DNA from: Aquimonas voraii | GTDB lineage: Bacteria > Pseudomonadota > Gammaproteobacteria > Xanthomonadales > Xanthomonadaceae | Assembly: GCF_900101825.1 (NCBI RefSeq) | Contig: NZ_FNAG01000012.1 | Location: 1 to 64,000 of the forward strand | Length of the DNA: 64,000 nt | Direction: 5' to 3' | Shown: in pieces, positions 17,891 to 26,269 of the stretch | Numbering within the stretch: the first letter of the stretch is position 1 | How the letters are laid out: every line of letters begins with the position of its first letter | The notes under the pieces: model-generated | What the model was told of the DNA's origin: nothing | Database searches by the model: none | Seen by the model: only the letters and a program-made list of their open reading frames with translations | Translations under genes and position numbers: made by a program

Positions 17891-18130
17891 CAGCATCGCT
17901 TTGTCCAGACTCAGATCGGCCACCAGCTGCTTGAGCTTGCGGTTCTCCTCCTCCAACTGCCGCAGGCGGCGGAGCTCGGAGACCCCAAGCCCGCCGAACT
18001 TCTTGCGCCACAGGTAGAACGTCGCCTGCGACACACCCATCTTCCGGCACACCTCCTCGACGCTCGTTCCCGACTCCGCCTGCTTCAGGGCGAACGCGAT
18101 CTGTTCCTCGGTGAACTTCGACTTCCTCAT
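17864..18130 (-). CDS. IS3-family transposase OrfA (HTH protein)
   Basis: The 88-residue OrfA starts [20 protein letters not shown] and has a clear helix-turn-helix ([20 protein letters not shown]), then a leucine-zipper segment ([20 protein letters not shown]). It ends AKKL at the slippery sequence used to make the OrfAB fusion. Confidence 0.9.
   Translation of the reverse strand: MRKSKFTEEQIAFALKQAESGTSVEEVCRKMGVSQATFYLWRKKFGGLGVSELRRLRQLEEENRKLKQLVADLSLDKAMLQDVLAKKL
17870..17876 (-). promoter_or_regulatory. Programmed -1 frameshift site AAAAAAG
   Basis: The complement of 17870-17876 is AAAAAAG. It lies just before the OrfA stop and at the point where the -1 frame opens into OrfB (reading AKKALRPAQ), the standard IS3-family arrangement. 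Confidence 0.75.
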
Positions 18131-18210
18131 GGCGAAACAGCCTCCTTCTGGGCTTCAGTCTCGCCGAGTTCTTCTAGTTTTGGGTGGTCCAGGTTTTCGG
18201 GGGGAGGTCA

Positions 18211-19109
18211 CCTACATAATCGAGTCGCTTGCGCAGGACTATACGGGTGAAGCCAAGGGCAGCCTGAGTGAATTGGAGGCCAGGATTCCCGGGTGGTCAT
18301 CGCTGGCACCTGCACAGAGCCGCAGCCTCCAGCGTGAGGTGGCCGAGGTCCGGCAATGCCTCATAGGCAACAGCAGCAATCCCGAGGCTCGCCGACGGAT
18401 GGTTGATTTGAGGCGCCGCGTACACAACACCGCCAGGGCCCTGCGTACGCTGGGTCAGATGTACCCCTATTCTGCCCCGCTTGACCTGAGCCTAAGACCT
18501 GCGACTTCCAACGTGCTCGTGCCTATCGATCTGTCGGAGCGCTACCCTAAGCTGCGCGCCGAGTTCGAGTACGAAAGCCGCATCGTTTTGCTCTCGGGTG
18601 CTGCTGCGAGGCTCGCCGCACAGGTTGTGCCGTTGGCTGTAGAGCTCACCGAGCTCAAATACATCGATCCGGTGGACGGTCTGCTCGAGCAGGACGGTCC
18701 GGTGATGCGGGTGCTTGCTATCAGCCAAGCCCTGATGCAAGAGCCATCATGCAAAGCGACGAGCCTCGCGTTCAGTCTCCCTGACCCCCATTATCTCAGC
18801 GACACGCGCTGGGAGTGGTGCTACGACTTCCTGATGGGCCGGTTGCGTTTCGGCTCAAGAGGGGAACATGGCGGGGTCAGCTTCGGTTGCCTCGATGCAT
18901 CTGGGTTGCAGCAATTCGCACGGCTGGCGAGAAGTCAACTGGCTTGGTTCGAACGAGATCCTGATCTCGCAGCGTGGGCGCCCGCTCTGATCGATCTCGC
19001 GGAGGCAATCGAAACTCGCGCCTGCGCCCTGGAACAACTGCCGCCAGGAGGGGCATTAGCGTGGGTCACGGTGACGTGGCCCGACAGCTGGGGTGGTCAC
19101 CTTATTTGA
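18211..19109 (+). pseudogene. Hypothetical gene, 5' end removed by the IS element
   Basis: A good coding frame continues unbroken out of the IS right end, starting TYIIESLAQDYTGEAKGSLS immediately at the junction and stopping at 19107-19109 after about 299 codons. The native start is missing and the frame upstream of 18211 is IS sequence. The protein is soluble, helix-rich and of no family I recognise. It should be non-functional unless transcribed and translated from within the IS. Confidence 0.6.
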
Positions 19110-19490
19110 GTTGTGAAGTGAGTCGGACGCGCATGTTGCCTGATCGACCACGGTGAGGCTTTGGGCGCCGCGATCGTCGCGCGTGCGCGTGGAGATCGAC
19201 CACAAGCGTTCCCGGGACCCTCAGTCCGTCAGAAGTTCGGTGATGAAGGAGATCACCGTAACGTTGATATGAGCGCCTCTGCATCGAGCGCTTTGATCCC
19301 CCGGATGGTGGAGCGAGGCATGCCAACCGAGTGCCTGCACGCTGCAAGGGGAGGGTGCGGGCAGATCGCTCACCCAAGTGCCCTCTCAGTTGTAGCCTGC
19401 TTTCGACAGGTCGGGCGCCGTCTCGAGGAACGCTTGGCCCTCGATATGCTAAGGATGCGGCACGAGCAAGGATTCAGGTGACAGGTCGGC
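19110..19490. other. Intergenic region ahead of the recombinase operon
   Basis: These 381 bp contain only poor arginine-rich frames. I see no RNA gene or strong promoter. A TATGCT hexamer (19445-19450) could be a -10, but no matching -35 is present. If the recombinases belong to a GMT- or RIT-type element, its end and crossover site may lie here. Confidence 0.3.
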
Positions 19491-19973
19491 ATGAAAGAGT
19501 CCAAGGCCCCCAAGCTGACGCAGTTGCCGCGCGTGTGCGTGCGGTTGGACAAACTGGTCTTGCCAGATGGCCTTACCCTGCCTCGGGTGGAAAGACTTCC
19601 CAAAGCTTCGCAGCAGGCCTACGACTATTTGTCGGTCGTGCTGGCAGCGCAGGCGCCCGTAGTCAGTCGACCCGACACTGACGGGCAGAGGCGCGTCGTC
19701 GCCAATGCGAACACGCTGGCTCTTGTGCGTGCGCTCGTGCCCCAGACTCGGAAGCCAGCCTTCCGCGTGGAATGTTGGGAAGTGCAGGCGGACGTGGATG
19801 CTGCCTTCTATGTCGACTTCCCGAAGGAGATTCTCGACCTGATGGTCCCTGCCGTTCGGCCTCCACCGGAGCGCGAACTCCTTCGGAAGCTGCGGGCGGA
19901 TCATGATCTTGCGCTGAGGCGGAGGAAGGACGAAGGCCTCTCGGAACTCGTCTCCAAGGGGGCAGGAAAGTAG
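19491..19973 (+). CDS. Small protein of the recombinase operon, function unknown
   Basis: A 160-residue soluble protein with an AGGTGACAGG ribosome site. It has no recognised domain. A mid-protein run, VSRPDTDGQRRVVANANTLA, and a basic, charged C-terminus (LLRKLRADHDLALRRRKDEG) suggest nucleic-acid or protein contacts. It lies 2 bp before the first large recombinase, so it is almost certainly co-translated and is probably an accessory factor of the integration machinery. Confidence 0.6.
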   Translation: MKESKAPKLTQLPRVCVRLDKLVLPDGLTLPRVERLPKASQQAYDYLSVVLAAQAPVVSRPDTDGQRRVVANANTLALVRALVPQTRKPAFRVECWEVQADVDAAFYVDFPKEILDLMVPAVRPPPERELLRKLRADHDLALRRRKDEGLSELVSKGAGK

Positions 19974-19975
19974 TC

Positions 19976-22423
19976 GTGAGCGTAGGGATGGAATCCAGCC
20001 AAAAGGAAGATGGCAGCACAAGGGAGAGTCGCGGCAGAAGGCTGGATCGCTACCGCGAGTTGATTGATCTGGGCTCAGGAGACGAGGAGCGCGCGCAGCT
20101 ATCCAGAGTGATCGTGCAGGTCGGCATACCGCCAGACCTGTGCTACCTCAGGGATGGTCTGGCCCGAACGAGGAGAATACTCAAGGCCGATACCGACGCG
20201 TTCGACGAACTGCTGAAGGCTTCTGGAAGCGAGGAGCGGGTGCAAGACTGGGTAAGCAGGGTTGATCTTGCCATCGCTCTAGTCGACACGATGCCTCGGA
20301 TCCCTGACGATCCGATTGATATGCCGATGCAGCGCTTTTCCGAGGAGGAAGGGCATCCGCTGAACAAGTACTGCATGGGCATGTGTCCCTACTGGGCAGT
20401 GCAGTTCCACGAGCTGCCGGAGACCGTGGCCGAAGCGGCCCGGATCCAGTATTCGGAACTCCATGATCTCGTCTCGCGCTACCTGCTTGTTGCTCAAGCC
20501 AGAGCTCGCGATGACAACTTTCTTGAGCGTTACGCGAAATGGGCGAAGGACGGCAAGCTGCCAAAGCCTGGAGCACAGAAGCTTCCTGCAGGCCGGATAG
20601 AGGCCGCAGCGCTCGCACTGAGGCGGTTGAGCGCTGCTGAGTATCGAAGGCACGTGAGCTCGCTTGCCGCCCCGTCCGACCGTTTGGCTGAGCGAGTTGC
20701 CCAGGCCGAGGACTACGCGGAGCTGCTGATCGACGCAGGTCTCAATCTACCGCAAGACGAGATCAAGGGCTTCATTCGTATGCTTGACAGCTTCCGTCTT
20801 CTGGATGAGTTGGTTTGGCAGAATGCCGGCTATCTGAAGCGGCGGGTGCGTGAATTCTCTCGTGCAGAACGGACGCTGGGGCCGGATGGATATGTGCGGC
20901 TTGGCAAGCGCGGGCTCGTGCTCGCAAGTGAACAGCTGGAAGCTGGCGGCACGCTCGTTCGAATTCTCCGCGATCCAGTGAGCCGTGCTGTCAGCAGCGA
21001 ATCTGCGGAAAGACTCGATGCGCCAGAAGTGGATACCGCGGATCAGTTGGGCGTCCTGATTCTAGATCGCGCTGAATATGATCAGGTAGCGCCCGGCCAG
21101 CGGCGACTTCAGGCGGAGCGGCAGGCCAAGCTTCTGGCTCGGTACTCGAGCTCACCAAGCCTCGATCGATCGAGCCTCACTGCATGGCAGATCAGCCGAA
21201 TCCGAACAGAGCTGAAAGCCGTCGAGCCGCCGCAGCTTAGGGCGTATCTGGTAGCAAGTCTCGCAACAGGGCGAGATTTCGCGGGGTCGAGTTTGCCGGT
21301 GTTTGAGGAGCAGCCGCGCGACGTCCCCGCGATCAGCTTCGTGAACGACCTCGAGCCCTCGTGGCTGCTTCGCATTGACCCGCCTGCATGGGCGGAAACC
21401 GAGCCTGTCGCGGCAGAGCGAACCTCCGAGCCCGTGTTGCGCTTGCCGGATGTTCTGGGCTTTTCGGAGTGCCTGCGGGGCAAGCCTGTGACTGAACTCA
21501 GCTGGGATGAGAGCATCCGCAGCAAGGCGCTCGAATGGCTGCAATGCATCCTCTGGGACAACACGATCAGCCTGCGTTCGATTCACGGCCTTCTTGCTAG
21601 GAGGTTGCTTGAGGAGAGCCAAGGAGATCTTGCCTTGGTGCGCTTCATCGCCGACGCCAGAGTCGCGCATGCCGAATCAGCAGCGCATTACTCTGCTGTC
21701 ACCGCAGGCGCAGCGGTTCAGCTCTACCTGAAAGCCCTGGAGCACGAGCGGGAACAGTCCAAGACGAGCGTGTCAGCGCCTTCTCGGGTCGTCGGAGCCC
21801 GTCGTGTTCCCACCCTTGAGGCTGTCAAGGCGCTTGTCGGCAGCGCCAAGGAGAAGCTCAAAAAAGCACCCGGCGTGGACCGGAAGAATGCCCTGACCTT
21901 CTACACCCTGCTGGGTTTCAACCTTGGCGTCGCTGGCCGCGCCTATGAGACCAGAAGAATTCTTGATTTCGTGCGCGCCCATGGCCTCGCGGTTCTGGCC
22001 GAAAAAGGTAGCTCATACAACAATCGGCTGGTTCCGCTTGCGCCGACGCTCAAGAGGCAGCTCGGTGCTTACCAGAGCGCTCTGGCAGGCTGGGGATATG
22101 CCCCGACGGGCGAGCACGGCCTTTTCTGTCACTGGGGGGGCGATGGGAAGCCGAAAGGTCCCTTCTCGCCCAAGATGTTCGCAGAGTTCGCGCAGGATAG
22201 AGGGTTTGACCTAGAGCTGTATTCGCTGCGGCGATTCATTCGCACCGAGCTGGTCCAACGGGGGGCATCGCCTGAGGATGTCGATGCCTTCATGGGGCAC
22301 TGGTTCAACCTGCTGAGCCCGCACGACCCCTTCTCCACCTATCCGTCTAGTCGACTGGTTCTGCTTGCAGAATCCCACATCGAAGGGATCTTGACCGACA
22401 TCGGATACACGAGTTTTCAGTGA
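19976..22423 (+). CDS. Large tyrosine-recombinase-like protein, divergent active site
   Basis: The 815-residue protein starts at GTG, 2 bp after the previous stop. The first ~600 residues are helical and unfamiliar. The C-terminal ~200 residues resemble a tyrosine-recombinase catalytic domain: a box-I-like GVAGRAYETRRI, then SLRRFIRTEL where HxxR is expected (histidine replaced), a GHW near 772, and a downstream STYPSS that could supply the tyrosine. The family-typical histidine is missing, so activity may depend on the second recombinase. Its stop overlaps the next start by 4 bp (GTGA). Confidence 0.7.
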   Translation: MSVGMESSQKEDGSTRESRGRRLDRYRELIDLGSGDEERAQLSRVIVQVGIPPDLCYLRDGLARTRRILKADTDAFDELLKASGSEERVQDWVSRVDLAIALVDTMPRIPDDPIDMPMQRFSEEEGHPLNKYCMGMCPYWAVQFHELPETVAEAARIQYSELHDLVSRYLLVAQARARDDNFLERYAKWAKDGKLPKPGAQKLPAGRIEAAALALRRLSAAEYRRHVSSLAAPSDRLAERVAQAEDYAELLIDAGLNLPQDEIKGFIRMLDSFRLLDELVWQNAGYLKRRVREFSRAERTLGPDGYVRLGKRGLVLASEQLEAGGTLVRILRDPVSRAVSSESAERLDAPEVDTADQLGVLILDRAEYDQVAPGQRRLQAERQAKLLARYSSSPSLDRSSLTAWQISRIRTELKAVEPPQLRAYLVASLATGRDFAGSSLPVFEEQPRDVPAISFVNDLEPSWLLRIDPPAWAETEPVAAERTSEPVLRLPDVLGFSECLRGKPVTELSWDESIRSKALEWLQCILWDNTISLRSIHGLLARRLLEESQGDLALVRFIADARVAHAESAAHYSAVTAGAAVQLYLKALEHEREQSKTSVSAPSRVVGARRVPTLEAVKALVGSAKEKLKKAPGVDRKNALTFYTLLGFNLGVAGRAYETRRILDFVRAHGLAVLAEKGSSYNNRLVPLAPTLKRQLGAYQSALAGWGYAPTGEHGLFCHWGGDGKPKGPFSPKMFAEFAQDRGFDLELYSLRRFIRTELVQRGASPEDVDAFMGHWFNLLSPHDPFSTYPSSRLVLLAESHIEGILTDIGYTSFQ

Positions 22424-24711
22424 CGACCGACCTTCCGCTCAGGCCTGCGCACATGCAGGAGACCAACTCCGACGCTTACGCGAAGGCCGCCGTTCTTCTG
22501 GAAGAAGCCCTCGCCGCGCTTCGAATCGATCTGGCAGAAGACTTAAATGAGGGCCGCAGTGACACGGTGCGCGAGATCCGCGACTCGGTGCTGGCTCATC
22601 TGCTTGAACAGACCTCAGGCAAGTCTCGAACGAAGGTCAAGGCACTGCAGGCTACGGAAGGCCATGAACTGCTGTGCTGTGCCATGGATCTTCTGGAGAT
22701 TCGACTCGAGGCGCTGGGGAGCCATGAGACTGGGCAGATCGATCGCCCCTTGTACTTGGAGATCCCTGCGGGACCGCCGCCGTTGCCACGCAACGTTGGC
22801 GCAGTCCTTGATTCGATCGAGGGGCTAGATTCCGAGCTGGCCAACCAATCGTGGATAGATGCCTCGGAACAAGAGCAGGTCGGACTGGCGGCTGCTCTGC
22901 TCGTGATGCGGTCGGGGGCTTGCAGCAGGAGCATCCTGCGCGCCGTGTTTGAATCCCTCATGGAAGGCGCGCCGGTATGTCTCTCCGAGCACTACGCCTG
23001 GATGCTCATTGATGCCGAGCTGGATGGAGTTTCCCAGAAGCGCCGCATCTTCGTGGATCCAGCCACTCTTGCCGCGATGGCGTTGATCAAAGGGCAGCTC
23101 AAGCGCTGGAGGTTGCCGAATGCCGGGAGCGCGCGACAGGCGGCACTCGATCGGCGCATTCGCGAGGGGTGGTCAGCACTCAGGGGGCGCCTAGCCTCAA
23201 GGCTCAAGCTTCCAGGGCACCTCAAGGCGCTGATGGATGCAACCTCGGCGCATATCCAGTTGAACAGCGTCCCCCTCTTGGCCACCTATGCCAGTGGTCG
23301 CTTGGCATCCACGAGTTGGCATGAGTCAGCCTGGGTTCGAATGCTGGGCTACGACCGGTCAGGGTCGGACGAGGCGACGTCCGATGCGCTTGGCCGGGAG
23401 GGAAAGGGGGCCACAGAGGAATCCGTGCTGTCGCCGTCAGATGCAGCGATTTCTGAGCCGGCGGATGGGGACGATTTTCTGAAGGCGCTCCGCAGGGCAA
23501 CGCACCCGCAAGGCACTTCCGCTGCTGCGGCAGAGAAACTGGGATCGATCATCTCGCAGCAGACGCCGGGCACGACCAGGTGGTTTGTCGCGGGTTGGCT
23601 TCGGAATCTCGTGGTGGATGCGCGCCATGGTAAGAGGAAGCGTCTCAGGCTCGGCACCGTGAACTACTTCCGCTCCATCATGGCCAGCCGCTTGGTGGCC
23701 TTCCTGCCGGAACGGCTGGACGCACTCGGCGCTGATGAACTGACCGATGCGTTCGCGGAGCTGGTGGGGTGTATCCGTACGCCTGACCTCAAGGCGCGCG
23801 TATCGGCGCTCTTGCGCCGATTCAACGCCTTCTGTATCCGGGAAGGAGAGCGCTTGCCCGAGGGGTACAAGCTTCCGAAGGTAGGCGCCGGGCGGGCCGA
23901 AGTCAGTGCACGGCATGTCAGCGATTCCGACTACTCTCGTGCCATGAAGCTGCTCAAATCCGAACAGGACAGCGGTGCCAATCGAGAGGCGCGGGTCTTC
24001 CTGAGCCTTGCATATCGCTTCGGCGCTCGGCGAGCCGAGATTCTGGGCCTGACGCTGCTGGACGCGCGGCGCGGCAATGCTACATGTGACCTCGAGATTC
24101 GTCCGAATGCTGCGCGCGCTTTGAAGACGGGCAACTCCCTGCGTCGACTTCCACTGTCACTCCTGACCGATGAAGAGCGCGAGGACCTCAGGGCGCTCTG
24201 GGAGATGCGCGGCTCGGTGGCCTCCGGAAAACGCACAGATGCCGTCCGGGCTGATGATCAACAACATCGACAGCCTGTTTCCCGAGAGATTGTCGAAGAG
24301 ACCTTCCTCTTCCTCGCAGGAGAGGGTGATCCCGCCGGACAGATACCTGAACACCCTGCCGCAGAGCGGGCTCTTCAGGCGCTACGCATCGAAAGCGGAG
24401 ACAGCGAGCTGCATCTCCACCACCTCCGACACGCCTTTGCCAGTCGGCATGTCCTCGGTGCGCTGCTCGACGCTCTTCCAGAGGGTGCAGCTGCGCAGCT
24501 CCCGCAAGCGGTTCTGGAAATGAAAGAACTCGCCAAGCACTTTCACGACCGAGTTTTTGCGCGGGCCGGACGCCTGTCGCGTCGAGGGAGCATGGTCAGC
24601 ATGGCCTTGGGACATGGATCGGACGAAACCACTTACCGGCACTATGTCCACGGACTCGAACTGCTGGTTTACGCCACTCTCCGCGCGACGCGGCTGCGCA
24701 GGGTTCATTAG
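22420..24711 (+). CDS. Large tyrosine recombinase with complete active site
   Basis: A 763-residue protein starting at an overlapping GTG. A long helical N-terminal region precedes a core-binding-like segment (about 370-490). The catalytic domain has box I GARRAEILGL (R near 536), HHLRHAFAS (H-x-x-R, about 665) and ALGHGSDETTYRHYVHG, giving the second histidine and the nucleophilic tyrosine (about 731-748). All canonical residues are present. It is presumably the active integrase of this module, paired with the divergent recombinase. Much longer than phage integrases, its size and pairing recall gamma-mobile-trio (Gmt) or recombinase-in-trio modules. I do not assign a Gmt name. Confidence 0.8.
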   Translation: MTTDLPLRPAHMQETNSDAYAKAAVLLEEALAALRIDLAEDLNEGRSDTVREIRDSVLAHLLEQTSGKSRTKVKALQATEGHELLCCAMDLLEIRLEALGSHETGQIDRPLYLEIPAGPPPLPRNVGAVLDSIEGLDSELANQSWIDASEQEQVGLAAALLVMRSGACSRSILRAVFESLMEGAPVCLSEHYAWMLIDAELDGVSQKRRIFVDPATLAAMALIKGQLKRWRLPNAGSARQAALDRRIREGWSALRGRLASRLKLPGHLKALMDATSAHIQLNSVPLLATYASGRLASTSWHESAWVRMLGYDRSGSDEATSDALGREGKGATEESVLSPSDAAISEPADGDDFLKALRRATHPQGTSAAAAEKLGSIISQQTPGTTRWFVAGWLRNLVVDARHGKRKRLRLGTVNYFRSIMASRLVAFLPERLDALGADELTDAFAELVGCIRTPDLKARVSALLRRFNAFCIREGERLPEGYKLPKVGAGRAEVSARHVSDSDYSRAMKLLKSEQDSGANREARVFLSLAYRFGARRAEILGLTLLDARRGNATCDLEIRPNAARALKTGNSLRRLPLSLLTDEEREDLRALWEMRGSVASGKRTDAVRADDQQHRQPVSREIVEETFLFLAGEGDPAGQIPEHPAAERALQALRIESGDSELHLHHLRHAFASRHVLGALLDALPEGAAAQLPQAVLEMKELAKHFHDRVFARAGRLSRRGSMVSMALGHGSDETTYRHYVHGLELLVYATLRATRLRRVH

Positions 24712-24741
24712 GACGTCCAGCCATCGTTCCGTCAGAAGGAG

Positions 24742-25368
24742 GTGGCGGAGGCTGCGCGCATCCTGGGGCGATCCCAGACGACCCGTCCGCCTACGAAGCG
24801 GCTTCAGGAATGGCTGTCGAAGCGGGCACGCAAAGCCGGGTTGCGGGTATGCGTGTATCGCCGTGACCCGAACACCTCACGTCCCATGCTCGACGTCGCA
24901 TGGGCGAAGGCGCAGCCTGAGCTGCAGGGGCTTGATGGAATTCCCAAGTCCGAGGTCCAGCTCCAGCGAGCCGCTGAGACCTTGCGCCTGCTGCGCCGCT
25001 GGTTGGCAAGCTCCCCGGTGGATGCCTGCAACGCGTTACAGTTGCTTAGTGGTGGTCCAGGTGCGACAGGCTGGTATGTCCTTGAGGCGTCAGCTGCGCG
25101 GGTTTTTCTGCACGCGTGTGGCTCAGCGTTTGATCGGAGGCTGGGTCCAGACGTTCGCTTGCCAGCCCATCTACGCCGAACATCGGATGGCGAAAGTCTG
25201 CTCACAGGCGACAAGCTGAATGACGTCCTGTGGGAGAAGACGGCCCGTGTAGAGCTGCGTGTTCGGGATCCGCTGGCGAACAAGGAAGGAGGCCGCCAAA
25301 GGCACCACGCCATCATCACGTGGGCAGTTCGTGCTGCCGCCGAGTACGCCCGGAAGTATCTTCCGTGA
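24742..25368 (+). CDS. Fourth protein of the recombinase operon, function unknown
   Basis: The 208-residue basic protein begins at GTG 24742. It contains a helical, possibly HTH-like N-terminus (AEAARILGRSQTTRPPTKRL) and no recombinase residues. The frame is the same as that of the preceding gene and stays open back to its TAG at 24709, and AGAAGGAG abuts the GTG with no spacer, so the true start is uncertain. It could be a DNA-binding accessory protein or directionality factor. Confidence 0.6.
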   Translation: MAEAARILGRSQTTRPPTKRLQEWLSKRARKAGLRVCVYRRDPNTSRPMLDVAWAKAQPELQGLDGIPKSEVQLQRAAETLRLLRRWLASSPVDACNALQLLSGGPGATGWYVLEASAARVFLHACGSAFDRRLGPDVRLPAHLRRTSDGESLLTGDKLNDVLWEKTARVELRVRDPLANKEGGRQRHHAIITWAVRAAAEYARKYLP

Positions 25369-25375
25369 AGGGGGT

Positions 25376-25411
25376 GCCCATCGAGCTGGCTTGTCGGGCC
25401 AGTCGATGGGC
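25376..25411. terminator. Hairpin between convergent operons
   Basis: GCCCATCGAGCTGGC and GCCAGTCGATGGGC form a strong stem around a 7-nt loop, between the recombinase operon (+) and the HD/integrase operon (-). There is no U-tract on either side, so it may act as a bidirectional transcription block or RNA-stability element. Confidence 0.45.
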
Positions 25412-25431
25412 GTAGGCCCCATTCTCTGCTG

Positions 25432-26250
25432 TCACGACAGCATCTCTTCCATCATGCGCTTGTTCGCCTCGCAGCTGAGCTGATCGAAGGCATGGACGAC
25501 TCGGCCGATCGCGAGCGGATAGGGCGAGGTGCGTGGGGTGCGAGGACCGCCAAGGAGTTCCCGCATCTTGATTCCAACCCCATAGGACTCCTCCAGCAGT
25601 TGATCCAGCAGGGGTGCCAGAAGTTTTCGCCCGGTTTGCTCATGGTGGTTGGGCGAAAGTCCGTCGCCCTTGGGGGCCGTGTATTCGAGCTTGCCGTAGT
25701 CATGAAGAATCGCCAGAGCGATGCCGAGATCGCGGTCTTCATCCGAGACGCCCTCGGCGCTGGCGACCATCTTCGCAATCTCCAGCGAGTGCTGGGCAAG
25801 TCCCCCGCCGTAGGCGTGGTGGTGCATCCAAGACGCCGGAAGGCGCCAGAACTTTTTGCGTGCAACGGGCTGCAGCAGCGCGTCCGACACGAAGCGACGC
25901 AATGGTGCCGTTTTCATCTGGTCGACCAGCTGGGTTGTCTGCCGAACGACGCCGGGGATCGGGCAGAGCTTCTCGCTGAACATTGGCGTGATTGGCGAGA
26001 AATCATCGCGCTCGAAGGACACCAGAAGGTTTTCCGCCTCCTTGCGTTTGATCGGCAGGATGACCGCTGTGCCCTTGAGCATGCCCAGGGCCCCTGGCTT
26101 CGGCAGCGGTAGCCACGACCACGCCACCAGCTCTCCTGCGCTGTGTCGAAAGCGCAAGCGGGTGCCGGAGACGCATTCAAACTTGTCGACGGACTCCAAG
26201 GTGCCGACGAATCGATGCGTGGTGGGTGACATGAGGGAAGTGTCCAGCAT
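25432..26250 (-). CDS. HD-domain hydrolase (TraI_2/YhaM-like)
   Basis: The 272-residue product has an N-terminal beta-rich domain (about 1-100) and an HD domain. Its metal residues are visible in WMHHHAYGGGLAQHSLE (first histidines), AILHDYGKLE (HD pair) and NHHEQTGRKLL. The H-H-x-x-x-G-G-L-x-x-H-S pattern is that of HD proteins found on ICEs and plasmids (TraI_2 family) and of the YhaM 3'-5' exonuclease. It is the last gene of the xis-int-HD operon, 19 bp after int. A fragment of a paralogue lies at 16735. Confidence 0.7.
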   Translation of the reverse strand: MLDTSLMSPTTHRFVGTLESVDKFECVSGTRLRFRHSAGELVAWSWLPLPKPGALGMLKGTAVILPIKRKEAENLLVSFERDDFSPITPMFSEKLCPIPGVVRQTTQLVDQMKTAPLRRFVSDALLQPVARKKFWRLPASWMHHHAYGGGLAQHSLEIAKMVASAEGVSDEDRDLGIALAILHDYGKLEYTAPKGDGLSPNHHEQTGRKLLAPLLDQLLEESYGVGIKMRELLGGPRTPRTSPYPLAIGRVVHAFDQLSCEANKRMMEEMLS

Positions 26251-26269
26251 GGAGGAATCCTTTGGTCGA

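Larger units (their letters stand above)
16990..18210 (-). mobile_element. IS3-family (IS407-type) insertion sequence
   Basis: The element is 1221 bp. Its terminal inverted repeats begin TGACCTCCCCCC at both ends (16990-17001, and the complement ending at 18210) and both continue into a conserved TGGACCACC block. It encodes OrfA and OrfB with an A6G slippery site at 17870-17876. All catalytic residues are visible, so it may be active. The flanks (GAGC on the left, CCTA on the right) show no target duplication, which suggests an adjacent deletion after insertion. Confidence 0.85.

Noticed and set aside
19976-25368. Naming the recombinase genes gmtX, gmtY and gmtZ
   Set aside because: The arrangement is suggestive, but I cannot align the proteins and there are four genes rather than three.
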